From Bradyrhizobium iriomotense (GTDB lineage: Bacteria; Pseudomonadota; Alphaproteobacteria; Rhizobiales; Xanthobacteraceae), in assembly GCF_030160715.1 (NCBI RefSeq), contig NZ_BSOW01000021.1, positions 1 through 64,000 on the forward strand: DNA of 64,000 nt. The letters run 5' to 3'. The notes under the pieces are model-generated. The model saw only the letters and a program-made list of their open reading frames with translations, made no database searches and was not told where the DNA came from. Positions 35,452-43,990 of the stretch are shown here, one piece after another. A program made the translations under genes and the position numbers. How positions within the stretch are numbered: the first letter of the stretch is position 1; each line of letters begins with the position of its first letter.

Positions 35452-36294
35452 ATGACCAACAGCAAGACAACAGAGCTCAATCGCCGGCGCATGCTGGCGC
35501 TCGGCGCCGCCGCGATCGCCTCGCCATTCGTGCTGTCACGCGCTGCCTTCGCCGTGACGCCGGCGGAGATCAAGTCGCGCGGCAAGGTGCTGATCGGCAT
35601 TCAGGGCGACAATCCGCCCTGGGGCTTCGTCAATTCGTCCGGCAAGCAGGAAGGGCTCGATGCCGACCTCTCCGAGCTGTTTGCGAAGGAGCTCGGCGTA
35701 CCCGCGGAATTTACGCCATTGGCCGTCGCCAATCGCATCCCGGCGCTGACCTCCGGACGCGTCGATATCCTGTTTGCGACCATGGCGATGCTGCCGGAGC
35801 GCGCCAAGGCGGTGCAATTCTCAAAACCCTATGGCGCCAACATCATCACCTTCATCGCGCCGAAGGAGGTGGAGATCAAGTCGCCGGCCGATATGGGCAA
35901 ATATGTCATCGGCGTCGCGCGCGGCAGCGTGCAGGACACGGACGTCACCAAGGCGGCGCCTCCCGGCACCACCATCCGCCGCTTCGACGGCGATGCGCCG
36001 ACCATGCAGGCGCTGCTGTCCGGCCAGGTGCAGGCGGTCGGCGGCAATATCTTCTACGTTCCGCGCCTCAACGAATCCAAGCCCGGCACTTACGAGAACA
36101 AGCTCGAATTCACCAAGCTCTACAACGGCGCCTGCACGCGGCTCGGCGAGAAGGAGATCAACGCCTTCGTCAACGCCTTCATCGACAAGATCATCGCCAG
36201 CGGCGAATGGGGCAAGATCTATCCGAAGTGGATGAACAACCCGCTGCCGGCCTTCCCCGACAGCATTCCCGGCATTCCTTTCACCGTCGGCTAA
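35452..36294 (+). CDS. ABC solute-binding protein (polar amino acid family)
   Basis: 280 aa. A Tat-like signal (NRRRMLALGAAAIASPFVLSRAAFA, residues 10-34) precedes the bilobal domain: VLIGIQGDNPPWGFVNSSGKQEGLDADLSELFAKELGV, then IPALTSGRVDILFATMAML. The usual arginine that binds the carboxylate of an amino acid is not clear, so an unusual ligand is possible. AAGGAGGG precedes the ATG. A second ATG directly before (35449) is possible. Confidence 0.9.
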   Translation: MTNSKTTELNRRRMLALGAAAIASPFVLSRAAFAVTPAEIKSRGKVLIGIQGDNPPWGFVNSSGKQEGLDADLSELFAKELGVPAEFTPLAVANRIPALTSGRVDILFATMAMLPERAKAVQFSKPYGANIITFIAPKEVEIKSPADMGKYVIGVARGSVQDTDVTKAAPPGTTIRRFDGDAPTMQALLSGQVQAVGGNIFYVPRLNESKPGTYENKLEFTKLYNGACTRLGEKEINAFVNAFIDKIIASGEWGKIYPKWMNNPLPAFPDSIPGIPFTVG

Positions 36295-36305
36295 CGGAGA
36301 GCACC

Positions 36306-37064
36306 ATGTCGGTCGCAGCCACGGCGGAGCCGATGATCGCGATGCGCGGCGTCAACAAATGGTACGGCACGTACCAGGTGCTGACCGACGTCAATCTGGC
36401 GGTCCGCGCGAGCGAGAAGATCGTTCTGTGCGGGCCGTCCGGATCGGGCAAATCCACTTTGATCCGCTGCATCAACGCGCTCGAGACCTACCAGAAGGGC
36501 GAGATCGTCGTCGACGGCTTCCATCTGGGCGATCAGGGCAAGACCATCGACGCGGTGCGACGCGAGGTCGGCATGGTGTTCCAGCAGTTCAACCTGTTTC
36601 CGCACATGACGGTGCTTGAGAACTGCACGCTGGCGCCGATCCGCTCCCGCGGAATACCGCGCGCGCGGGCCGAGGAGACCGCGCGGCGGCTGCTCGATCG
36701 CGTGAAGATCCTCAATCAGGCGGACAAATATCCGGCGCAATTGTCCGGCGGCCAGCAGCAGCGCGCGGCGATCGCGCGTGCGCTCTGCATGGAGCCGAAA
36801 GTGATGCTGTTCGACGAGCCGACCTCGGCGCTCGACCCGGAGATGGTCAAGGAGGTGCTCGACACCATGATCGGCCTCGCAACGGACGGCATGACCATGA
36901 TCTGCGTCACCCACGAAATGGGATTCGCCCGGCAGGTCGCCGATCGCGTGATCTTCATGGCGGAGGGACGGATCGTCGAGGAGGCTGAGCCGGAGACCTT
37001 CTTCAGGACTCCCCAGCACGAACGCACCAGGAAGTTTCTGGGCGAGATCCTATCGCAGCATTGA
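36306..37064 (+). CDS. ABC transporter ATPase (polar amino acid type)
   Basis: 252 aa. Walker A is GPSGSGKST, the Q-loop is VFQQFNLFPHMTVLEN, the signature LSGGQQQR and Walker B VMLFDEPTSALDPEM, followed by the H-loop VTHEM. All are typical of GlnQ/HisP ATPases. It completes the importer. The repeat at 37080 follows after 15 nt. Confidence 0.95.
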   Translation: MSVAATAEPMIAMRGVNKWYGTYQVLTDVNLAVRASEKIVLCGPSGSGKSTLIRCINALETYQKGEIVVDGFHLGDQGKTIDAVRREVGMVFQQFNLFPHMTVLENCTLAPIRSRGIPRARAEETARRLLDRVKILNQADKYPAQLSGGQQQRAAIARALCMEPKVMLFDEPTSALDPEMVKEVLDTMIGLATDGMTMICVTHEMGFARQVADRVIFMAEGRIVEEAEPETFFRTPQHERTRKFLGEILSQH

Positions 37065-37079
37065 GGCAAAGGCGCCAAA

Positions 37080-37123
37080 GCATGATCCGGAAAGTGTGAA
37101 GCGGCTTTCCGGAAAGATCATGC
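37080..37123. repeat. Palindromic repeat (GCATGATCCGGAAAG type), copy 2
   Basis: GCATGATCCGGAAAG and CTTTCCGGAAAGATCATGC mirror each other. It shares its ends and middle with copy 1 at 20881-20927. Confidence 0.8.
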
Positions 37124-37137
37124 GCAAACAAGAACCC

Positions 37138-37176
37138 AAAGCGCGATGACGATTCATCCTGATCTCATCGCGCTTT
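37138..37176. repeat. Palindrome at the end of the MFS gene, possible terminator
   Basis: AAAGCGCGATGA (37138-37149) and TCATCGCGCTTT (37165-37176) are perfect 12-bp inverted arms. The outer bases reach the TAA stop of the MFS gene at 37175-37177. It lies between two convergent operons and may terminate both. Confidence 0.7.
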
Positions 37177-38521
37177 AGGCGCGCTCCTCCCCGGCGCTCA
37201 CGCCCTGATACACTGGAGTGGCTCGCTCGCGACGGCGATCATCGGCATAGGCCACGGCGAAATTGATGACGGCGCTCAGGGCGAGAAAGCCACCCAGAAT
37301 CGCAAGCACCAAGGCAAAGCCGCTCGAATAGGTGCGGACCCAGCCCGCAAGGTAAGGGCCGGCGAACCCGCCGAGATTGCCGATCGAGTTGATCAGCGCG
37401 ATGCCGGCTGCGGCAGAGGCTCCGCTGAGGATGCGCGCCGGCAGCGTCCAGAACACCGTGTTGGCGACCCACAGACCCGATAGCGCCACGCACAGGCCAA
37501 GCAATCCGACATAAGGATTCTCGCTGAAACCCGCCACCAGGAAGCCGACGGCCCCGATGATGGAGGGAATGGCAATGTGCTTGCCACGCTCGCCGGTACG
37601 ATCGGATCTCTTGCCGACATAGATGCTGGCGATGGTCGCGAAGATATAGGGGATGGCGGTCACCAGTCCCGCCTGCGTGTTCGAGAGGTTGCCCATGCCC
37701 TTCACGATCTGCGGCATCCATAACGTCACGCCGAAGAAGGCGAGCAGCACGCAGAACTTCGAGAAGGACAGGATCCAGGTGGGGCCATTGGTGAAGACGT
37801 CGCTCCATTTGGCAAGCTTCGGGTGCGCCTTCGCCCGACCCTCCGCTTCGATCTGGCGCGTCAGCCATTCCCGCTCGTCCGGCGCTAGCCATGTCGCTTC
37901 CCTGGGAGTCTCGGTCAACCACCACAGCGCGACGACGCCAAGAACCACAGCAGGGAGCCCCTCGACCACGAACATCCATTGCCAGCCTGCAAGTCCAAGG
38001 AACTGGTCCAGCGACAACAGCGCCGCCGACAGCGGTGCCCCGAAGATGACGGAGATCGGGTTGCCGATCATGAACAGGGTGATGGCGCCCGCCCGCTCCT
38101 GCTCAGGAAACCAGCGGATCAGATAAAGCATGATGCCCGGGAAAAATCCGGCTTCGGCGAGGCCGAGCAGCATGCGCAGCACATAGAGAGAATGCTTGTC
38201 GTAGACGAACGCATTCGCCGCCGCGATCAGACCCCATGTGATCATGATGCGAGCGAGCCAGATCCGCGCACCGACACGTTCGAGGATCAGATTGCTCGGA
38301 ATCTCCGCGCCGGCGTAGAACACGAACAGAATGCCGGCGGCAAATCCGTAATCCGCCGGCGTCAATCCGAGGTCCCGGTTCATCTGCAGCGCGGCAAAGC
38401 CGATGTTCACGCGATCCAGGAAGTTGATGCAGAACATCAGGATCATGAGCGGGATCAGGCGCCGAGCGACCTTTGCCATCGTCCGCTTCCTGATGTCGCC
38501 TTGTCCTTGCATATCCTCCAT
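37175..38521 (-). CDS. MFS transporter, anion:cation symporter family
   Basis: 448 aa, 12 predicted helices. Motifs of the ACS (phthalate/tartrate/hexuronate) family: NFLDRVNIGFAALQMNRDLGLTPADYGFAAGILFVFYAGAEIPSN, then LGLAEAGFFPGIMLYLIRWFP. It resembles the second MFS gene at 46319. It is the last gene of the minus-strand catabolic operon and likely imports the substrate. Start MEDMQ at 38521. Confidence 0.9.
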   Translation of the reverse strand: MEDMQGQGDIRKRTMAKVARRLIPLMILMFCINFLDRVNIGFAALQMNRDLGLTPADYGFAAGILFVFYAGAEIPSNLILERVGARIWLARIMITWGLIAAANAFVYDKHSLYVLRMLLGLAEAGFFPGIMLYLIRWFPEQERAGAITLFMIGNPISVIFGAPLSAALLSLDQFLGLAGWQWMFVVEGLPAVVLGVVALWWLTETPREATWLAPDEREWLTRQIEAEGRAKAHPKLAKWSDVFTNGPTWILSFSKFCVLLAFFGVTLWMPQIVKGMGNLSNTQAGLVTAIPYIFATIASIYVGKRSDRTGERGKHIAIPSIIGAVGFLVAGFSENPYVGLLGLCVALSGLWVANTVFWTLPARILSGASAAAGIALINSIGNLGGFAGPYLAGWVRTYSSGFALVLAILGGFLALSAVINFAVAYADDRRRERATPVYQGVSAGEERA

Positions 38522-38602
38522 GTCCCTCTCCGTCTGTTCTCGTTGTGGATCGCCCGCTGCGTTACGCAGGCCGCCGTGCCACGCGGGCACGCAAATTGGT
38601 CG

Positions 38603-39562
38603 TCACGCCGCCTTTGCAAATCCGTAGAGTGCTTCGGGATTGCTCACCAGGATGCGCGTCCACGCTTCCGGGCCTGCCCAGCCGGCAACGAGATCGAACA
38701 GCAGCGCGTCGTTGGGCAGGCCGAAATTGCCTTTCGACGGGTGAGGCCAGTCCGATCCCCAGAGCAGCCGATCAGGTGCCTGCTTGATGTAGGCCCGTGC
38801 GACCTCGGCAACGTCTGCATAGTCGGGCGGGCCGACGCGCGTGTCCTGATACGCGCCCGAGAGCTTGACCCAGGCCTTCCCTTCCGCGAGCAGACGGCTG
38901 ATCAGCGCGAAGGCGGGATGGTTCTTGCCCTGCGGCTGGGGAATGCGGCCCAGATGGTCGAAAACGACCGACACGGGAAGGCGTTCGAAGATTGCCCCGT
39001 TGGCGATGATGGCATCGGCGGACATGTGGATCTGCACATGCCATCCGAACGCAGCGATCCGCGCTGCCAGCGGCTCGATCATCTCCACGGTCGTTGCTCC
39101 CGCCCGGGCGATGTTGAAGCGAATGCCGCGGATGCCGCGCTCGTGCAGCCGGCTCAGCTCTGCGTCGCTGACACTGGTATCGACGACGGCGACGCCGCGG
39201 ACGCTATCGCCGAGTTGCGCCATGGCATCGAGCGTGCAGCTGTTGTCGGTGCCGTAGGTCGACGGTGTGACGATGACGCCACGCGAGACGCCGAGACGTG
39301 ACCGCAGGCGCAAGTAGTCCTGGACCAGCGCATCGGGCGGCGTGATGCTCGCGTTCGGTGCTGCGGGAAACTGACTGTTGTAGATGTGGAAATGGCAGTC
39401 GCAGGCGTGCGCCGGCGCGCGCAGCCGCGGTCCTTCGTTCCCGGCCGAGTAGGGAATGCTGCCGTCGGCAGCGCCTGCAGCTCCTCCGACCATGGAGAAG
39501 GTGAAGGTTGCGGCGGCGCTGCCCAGCACCGAGCGACGGGTGAGTTGCCCTGCATGATCCAT
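38603..39562 (-). CDS. Tat-exported amidohydrolase / lactonase-like protein
   Basis: 319 aa. A Tat signal (TRRSVLGSAAATFTFSMVGGAAGA) means a periplasmic enzyme. The mature part is of the COG3618/LigI type: DCHFHIYN gives metal-site HxH, VFDHLGRIPQP and WVKLSGAYQ follow, and LLWGSDWPHP ends the barrel. This group contains 2-pyrone-4,6-dicarboxylate lactonase, 4-sulphomuconolactone hydrolase and galactarolactone isomerase. A lactone substrate is therefore likely. No other enzyme gene in the operon has a signal peptide. Confidence 0.85.
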   Translation of the reverse strand: MDHAGQLTRRSVLGSAAATFTFSMVGGAAGAADGSIPYSAGNEGPRLRAPAHACDCHFHIYNSQFPAAPNASITPPDALVQDYLRLRSRLGVSRGVIVTPSTYGTDNSCTLDAMAQLGDSVRGVAVVDTSVSDAELSRLHERGIRGIRFNIARAGATTVEMIEPLAARIAAFGWHVQIHMSADAIIANGAIFERLPVSVVFDHLGRIPQPQGKNHPAFALISRLLAEGKAWVKLSGAYQDTRVGPPDYADVAEVARAYIKQAPDRLLWGSDWPHPSKGNFGLPNDALLFDLVAGWAGPEAWTRILVSNPEALYGFAKAA

Positions 39563-39660
39563 AGACGCTTCTCCCTGCTGCGGCCAATTGCATTGGCACT
39601 GTTGATGTGGATGGAGACGGCTCCATCCGGTCGATCGCGCGACAAGCCCGCGGCGGTCCG

Positions 39661-40134
39661 TCAAGCGAGCTTGGCGGAAGACACGAGCACGCCGTCGGCG
39701 TCGCAATAGGCGTAGTGGCCGGGCTTGAACTCGACGCCGCCGAAGCTCACGGGAATGTCGCACTTGCCTACGCCGTCCTTCGCGCTCTTCTTCGGCGACG
39801 TGGCGAGGCAGAAGACGCCGACATCCATTCCGTCGATCTCCGCGCAATCGCGGATCGATCCATTGATGACGATGCCGGCCCAGCCGTTCGACTTGAGGAT
39901 CAACGCGATCTGATCGCCGAGAAGCGCAAGACGGGTCGATCCACCACCGTCGACAACCATGACGCGGCCGTTGCCAGGCTCTTGCAGACAGGCCTTGAGC
40001 AGAGCGTTGTCCTCAAAGCACTTCACCGTCGCGATCGGTCCCCAGAACGTACGGGCGCGGCCGAACTGGCGAAACGGGAGCTGGCAGAAATGGACGAGGT
40101 CGTTGTGGGCGTCGACGAGATCAGCGGTTTTCAT
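39661..40134 (-). CDS. RraA-family protein (aldolase/decarboxylase-like)
   Basis: 157 aa. RraA fold: TADLVDAHNDLVHF, then TVKCFEDNALLKACL, VMVVDGGGSTRLALLGD and NGWAGIVINGSIRDCAEID. RraA-like proteins include the 4-hydroxy-4-methyl-2-oxoglutarate/oxaloacetate aldolase-decarboxylase. The Arg-Asp pair in GSIRD matches that enzyme group's metal and substrate site, so a catabolic role is more likely here than RNase regulation. Confidence 0.85.
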   Translation of the reverse strand: MKTADLVDAHNDLVHFCQLPFRQFGRARTFWGPIATVKCFEDNALLKACLQEPGNGRVMVVDGGGSTRLALLGDQIALILKSNGWAGIVINGSIRDCAEIDGMDVGVFCLATSPKKSAKDGVGKCDIPVSFGGVEFKPGHYAYCDADGVLVSSAKLA

Positions 40135-40153
40135 GCGAATTCCTTACGATGGA

Positions 40154-40789
40154 TCATTGGCTGCCGAATGTGCGCTTCAACTCGTCGATCTGCGCCGGCG
40201 CGAGACGCCGGACCGGCGCGCCGCGCAACATGACAACGAGCTTCGCCGTTTCTTCGAGCTCCTCGGCCGCATAGACGGCCGATCTCAGATCCTTGCCGGC
40301 AACCACCGGACCGTGGTTGGCCAGGAGCACGGCCTTGTAGCGACCCTCGAGTGCACGGATCAGATCGCCCGCCCTCGCGTCTCCGGGACGCACATAGGGG
40401 ACGAGGCGCACCTCTCCGACGCGCATGACCACGTAAGGCGTGATCGGTGGAATGCAGTCGTTCGGATCCGTGTCGGACAGGCATGACAGCGCCGTCGCAT
40501 AGGTCGAATGCAGGTGAACAACCGCCCTGGTCGCAGGCTGCGTCTCGTAGAATGCGCGATGCAGAAAGATCTCCTTCGACGGCGGCTCGCCGTCGACATG
40601 CCGGCCTTCGCGGTCGAGCTTCGAGATCCGGGACGGATCCAGCGATCCAAGGCAGGAATTGGTCGGCGTGATGAGCAGGCCGTCGTCGACCGTGGCGCTG
40701 ATGTTTCCGGCCGAGCCGACCGAGAAACCGCGCGCGAACAGCGAGCGCGACAGCTCGGCCATCTCCTCGCGAAGCCTGGTCTCGTTCAC
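40154..40789 (-). CDS. otnC: 3-oxo-tetronate 4-phosphate decarboxylase-like class II aldolase
   Basis: 211 aa. Class II aldolase/adducin fold with metal ligands in VHLHSTYATALS (HxH), LLANHGPVVAG (His) and the catalytic-type Glu in EEIFLHRAFYE-like segment SKEIFLHRAF. The OtnC family decarboxylates 3-oxo-tetronate 4-phosphate to dihydroxyacetone phosphate. It overlaps OtnK by GTGA (start GTG 40789), the classic otnK-otnC pairing. Confidence 0.88.
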   Translation of the reverse strand: MNETRLREEMAELSRSLFARGFSVGSAGNISATVDDGLLITPTNSCLGSLDPSRISKLDREGRHVDGEPPSKEIFLHRAFYETQPATRAVVHLHSTYATALSCLSDTDPNDCIPPITPYVVMRVGEVRLVPYVRPGDARAGDLIRALEGRYKAVLLANHGPVVAGKDLRSAVYAAEELEETAKLVVMLRGAPVRRLAPAQIDELKRTFGSQ

Positions 40790-42060
40790 GCGCTGCCTCC
40801 CAATCTGCGCAGCGCCTTGGCGAAGAAATCCGGCGCGCCGAAATTCCCGGACTTCAACGCCAGCGCAACGGGGCGATCGGTTGCGGTGAACAGGACCGGC
40901 ACGCCCGGATCGATCTCCGGGCCGATCGTGAGAGCATCGAGCTTGAGCGCCGAAACCACCGCGCCGGAGGTCTCGCCACCGGCCACGACGAGGCGTCGAA
41001 TGCCAAAGGCCACCAAGGTTCTGGCCACCGTTGCGAAAAGGTTTTCGATGGCTTCGGCAATCTGCTCGCGACCATGTTTCTGCTGGAGCGCCGCAACCTC
41101 CTCCGGTCCCCCCGCGGAGTAGACGAGCGGCGCCTCGCTCGGATGGGCGCAGATAAAATCGACGACGTCGAGCGCGCGGGTCCGACCTGCGAGGACATCT
41201 TCGACGCCAACGTGGAGCACCGGATGCGACGCCGCATGGACCTCGATCTGCCCACGTGTCGCGCCGGAACAGCTTCCGGCGAGGATGGCTTCCGGTCCGT
41301 CGATGCCCGCGAAATTCACGCCTCCGCCTGACGCCGCGCCCGCGCGCAGGAAATTCGCAGCCAGCCCCAGTGCAATCCCCGAACCGCCCGTGAGGAGCGG
41401 CACCCCGTCGCAGGCACGACCGATCGTCACCAGATCGTCGTCACTCAGCGCATCGACGATGACCAGAGTCTCGCCTCGTGCGGCGGCTTCGATGAGCGCG
41501 GCGCGCAATCCGTCGGAGCCTGCATGAACCGTGGGCCACGTCACCGCGCCAACCGGCGTTTGACATTGCCGTGCGAGCCAGCGGCGCAAGTCCGGATCCG
41601 TCATGGGATTGAGCGGATGGTTCTCGAGCCCGGACTCGCTCAGCAGGCGATCGTGAACAAACAGGTGCCCGCGATAGACGGTCCGGCCGACGGTCGGGAA
41701 AGCCGGACACGCAATGACGCCCTTGACGCCGAGCGCCTGCGCGAGCGCCTCGCCGACGGGACCGATGTTGCCGGCCGGCGTGGAATCGAAGGTCGAGCAG
41801 TATTTGAAGACGAATTGCCGGCAGCCCTGCGCGCGAAGCCATGACAACGCCGCGAGCGATTGCGCGACGGCTTCACCCGCCGGAATGGACCGGCTCTTGA
41901 GCGCGATGACGCCGGCTTCGACCTCGGCTGATGCGGGCCGGTCGGGGATGCCGAGGTATTGGGTGGTGCGAAGCCCGCCCTGGCCCGGCAAACCCTTTGC
42001 CAGCGTGTTCGCGATGTCGCTGGCACCGGTGAAATCGTCGGCAATGACACCAAGCAGCAT
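40786..42060 (-). CDS. otnK: 3-oxo-tetronate kinase-like protein (DUF1537)
   Basis: 424 aa. The DUF1537 N-terminal block is LGVIADDFTGASDIANTLAK (residues 3-22), followed by FKYCSTFDSTPAGNIGPV and the C-terminal VAGGETSGAVVSAL. Proven members are acid-sugar kinases; OtnK phosphorylates 3-oxo-tetronate. The usual partner OtnC overlaps downstream. The usual isomerase (OtnI) and dehydrogenase partners (LtnD type) are not present in the window. Confidence 0.9.
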   Translation of the reverse strand: MLLGVIADDFTGASDIANTLAKGLPGQGGLRTTQYLGIPDRPASAEVEAGVIALKSRSIPAGEAVAQSLAALSWLRAQGCRQFVFKYCSTFDSTPAGNIGPVGEALAQALGVKGVIACPAFPTVGRTVYRGHLFVHDRLLSESGLENHPLNPMTDPDLRRWLARQCQTPVGAVTWPTVHAGSDGLRAALIEAAARGETLVIVDALSDDDLVTIGRACDGVPLLTGGSGIALGLAANFLRAGAASGGGVNFAGIDGPEAILAGSCSGATRGQIEVHAASHPVLHVGVEDVLAGRTRALDVVDFICAHPSEAPLVYSAGGPEEVAALQQKHGREQIAEAIENLFATVARTLVAFGIRRLVVAGGETSGAVVSALKLDALTIGPEIDPGVPVLFTATDRPVALALKSGNFGAPDFFAKALRRLGGSA

Positions 42061-42070
42061 CGCCGTCCTC

Positions 42071-42739
42071 CTATCCGCCATCCAGGAGGCGACGCAGCTT
42101 GGCGACCGCGGCCTCCGGGCTGCTGAAGACCGGAATATCGACGAGCGCGCGAACCGCAGCTGCAGCCCTCGCTGTCGAGAAGTGCGCGAGCACGATCGCA
42201 TCGAAGCCCTTGAGCGAGCGCGCCTGCTCTGCGATCAGCCGATTGTGGGTCTCGACGTCGCCGCTCCTGAGAGCGGTCATCGCGGGCTCGATGACGAAGC
42301 TCGTCAACCTGGCATCGGGCCGGAGCCGCGCCGCCTCTTCGGCGAACTCGGCTTCCATGCCGGCGCGCGCCGGCGCGAAGGTGGCGATCATCGCGCTGTT
42401 GCGACCGTGCCCGATCGTCGCCTCGAACATCGCCTCGTTCGGCTTGAGGACAGGTATCTCGAACAGCCCGGCAGCCTCTTCGATGGCACGGCCGAATGCC
42501 GAGCAGGTAAAGAGGATGCCGTCGGCACCCAGCTTGCGGGCATAGCGGGCCAGATCGACGATACGCTCGGTGAGCGCGGGAGACAGGTCCGCCACCGCGG
42601 CGCGGTCGACGGACAGGCTGTCATCGAGAATATTCACGGGCTCCGAATCCGGCCATCCGGCCGCCAGCGCCGCCGCGATCGGCTCGATGGCCACGGGCGT
42701 TGCATGAATGAGCGCGATGCGCGGCTTGGCTTTCACCAT
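42071..42739 (-). CDS. Asp/Glu racemase-superfamily protein with one catalytic Cys
   Basis: 222 aa. The superfamily is shown by PRIALIHATPVAIEPIAAAL, GADGILFTCSAFGRAIEEA and GRNSAMIATFAPARAGMEAEF. Cys79 (FTCSAFG) matches the first catalytic Cys. The second Cys is absent: at the matching point (LAHFSTARAA, 184-193) His186-Phe187-Ser188 stand in its place. A two-base racemase is therefore unlikely; an isomerase, decarboxylase or lyase is more probable. It lies between the dehydrogenase and otnK. Confidence 0.8.
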   Translation of the reverse strand: MVKAKPRIALIHATPVAIEPIAAALAAGWPDSEPVNILDDSLSVDRAAVADLSPALTERIVDLARYARKLGADGILFTCSAFGRAIEEAAGLFEIPVLKPNEAMFEATIGHGRNSAMIATFAPARAGMEAEFAEEAARLRPDARLTSFVIEPAMTALRSGDVETHNRLIAEQARSLKGFDAIVLAHFSTARAAAAVRALVDIPVFSSPEAAVAKLRRLLDGG

Positions 42740-42816
42740 CTGCCACTCTCAACGGAGGAATTTTTCGCTGGAGCCCGGAACGAGCACCAGCGGCAATGAT
42801 CGGATCGGCTTGCCTT

Positions 42817-43887
42817 CTACGCCTTCGCGATCGCGCTCGCGACCTTCTGCCCGAACGCGTCGGTGTTGAGAGAACCACCGAGATCGCGGGTGCGCGATGC
42901 GGGATCCGCAAGCACCTGGTCGACGGCCTTCTCGATGCCGGCACCGGCCGCTTCCAGGGCCGGGATCTTGCGGTGCTCGCCGAGCCAGCTCAGCATCATC
43001 GCCGCCGACAGAATGAGCGAGGTGGGGTTCGCGATGTTCTTGCCCTGGATGTCGGGAGCCGAACCATGCTGCGCCTGGGCGCAGACGAGGCCGAGCTCGG
43101 CATTGGCATTGATCGAGCCGGCAAGACCCAGACTGCCCGACAATTCGCTGGCGAGGTCGGACAGGATGTCGGAATAGAAGTTGGTGGAGACGATGACGTC
43201 ATAGCGCGACGGGTCGCGCACGAGATGCGCTGCCATGGCGTCGATGATGACGTCGTCGAGCTGGACCTCGGGAAACTCCTTGTGGACCTGGCGGACCTTC
43301 TCCATGAAGAAACCGTCGGTGATGATGAAGTTGTTCGCCTTGTGCACCGCCGTGACCTTTTTCCGGCGCTTCATCGCCAGCACGAAGGCCGCCCGCGCAA
43401 TCCGCTCGCACGCATGGCCGGTGATCTTGCGAACCGACAGGGCGACGTCAGGCGTCGGCATGAACTCGCCGATGCCCTTGAACATATTGCGGTCGGGATA
43501 GAAGCCCTCGGTCGCCTCGCGCATGATCACGAGGTCCATGTTCTTGGCGCCGCGATCGAGGAACGAACGGGAGCGCGCCGGACGAACATTGGCATAGAGG
43601 TCGAGCTTCACGCGGAAGCCGGCGGAGACGTTGGGGCCGCCCTGGTCGCGCGGGGGATAGTCCATGTGGGACTGCGGCCCGAGGATGATCCCGTCATAGC
43701 CGCGCGCCTTCTCCAGCGTCTCATCGCGCAGCGTCGTGCCGTATTTCTCCAGGCTCGCGAAGCCGACGTCGTCGTAATCGAAATTAAGCCCCAGCCTGTA
43801 GGCGCGATCGGCGGCCTCGAGCACCGCGATGGTCGCCTTGGTGATCTCCGGACCGATGCCGTCTCCCGGCAGCACGATGATACGCAT
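42817..43887 (-). CDS. Isocitrate/isopropylmalate dehydrogenase-family enzyme
   Basis: 356 aa. The N-terminus MRIIVLPGDGIGPEITKA is the family start. LVIMREATEGFYPDR is the substrate loop and DVIVSTNFYSDILSDLASELSGSLGLAGSINA the metal/NAD part. The family oxidatively decarboxylates (R)-malate-type 2-hydroxy acids (isocitrate, isopropylmalate, D-malate, tartrate). The loop does not match the textbook IPMDH (RELTGG) or ICDH (RENTEG) forms, so the substrate is open. First gene of the operon. Confidence 0.88.
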   Translation of the reverse strand: MRIIVLPGDGIGPEITKATIAVLEAADRAYRLGLNFDYDDVGFASLEKYGTTLRDETLEKARGYDGIILGPQSHMDYPPRDQGGPNVSAGFRVKLDLYANVRPARSRSFLDRGAKNMDLVIMREATEGFYPDRNMFKGIGEFMPTPDVALSVRKITGHACERIARAAFVLAMKRRKKVTAVHKANNFIITDGFFMEKVRQVHKEFPEVQLDDVIIDAMAAHLVRDPSRYDVIVSTNFYSDILSDLASELSGSLGLAGSINANAELGLVCAQAQHGSAPDIQGKNIANPTSLILSAAMMLSWLGEHRKIPALEAAGAGIEKAVDQVLADPASRTRDLGGSLNTDAFGQKVASAIAKA

Positions 43888-43954
43888 GCATTTTCTCCCT
43901 CAGGCAGGCTGGCGGCCGCCGGCTGGGCCGGCGCCAGATCTCTTGGGGAGCTGT

Positions 43955-43982
43955 ATTGGCTTTTATGACAGAAAAAAGCAAT
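43955..43982. promoter_or_regulatory. Operator candidate A, upstream of the dehydrogenase-otnKC operon
   Basis: 28 bp, ATTGGCTTTT at the left and AAAAGCAAT at the right, an inverted repeat with a one-base slip. It lies 68 nt before the ATG of the dehydrogenase. The same length and ends (ATTG...GCAAT) recur at 46212-46239 and, less closely, at 45067-45094. Confidence 0.7.
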
Positions 43983-43990
43983 AGCTTTGA

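Noticed and set aside
39582..39594. Palindrome CCAATTGCATTGG upstream of the amidohydrolase
   Set aside because: It shares ATTG and TGCA elements with the 28-bp sites but is only 13 bp and lacks the spacing, so it was not counted as a regulon site.
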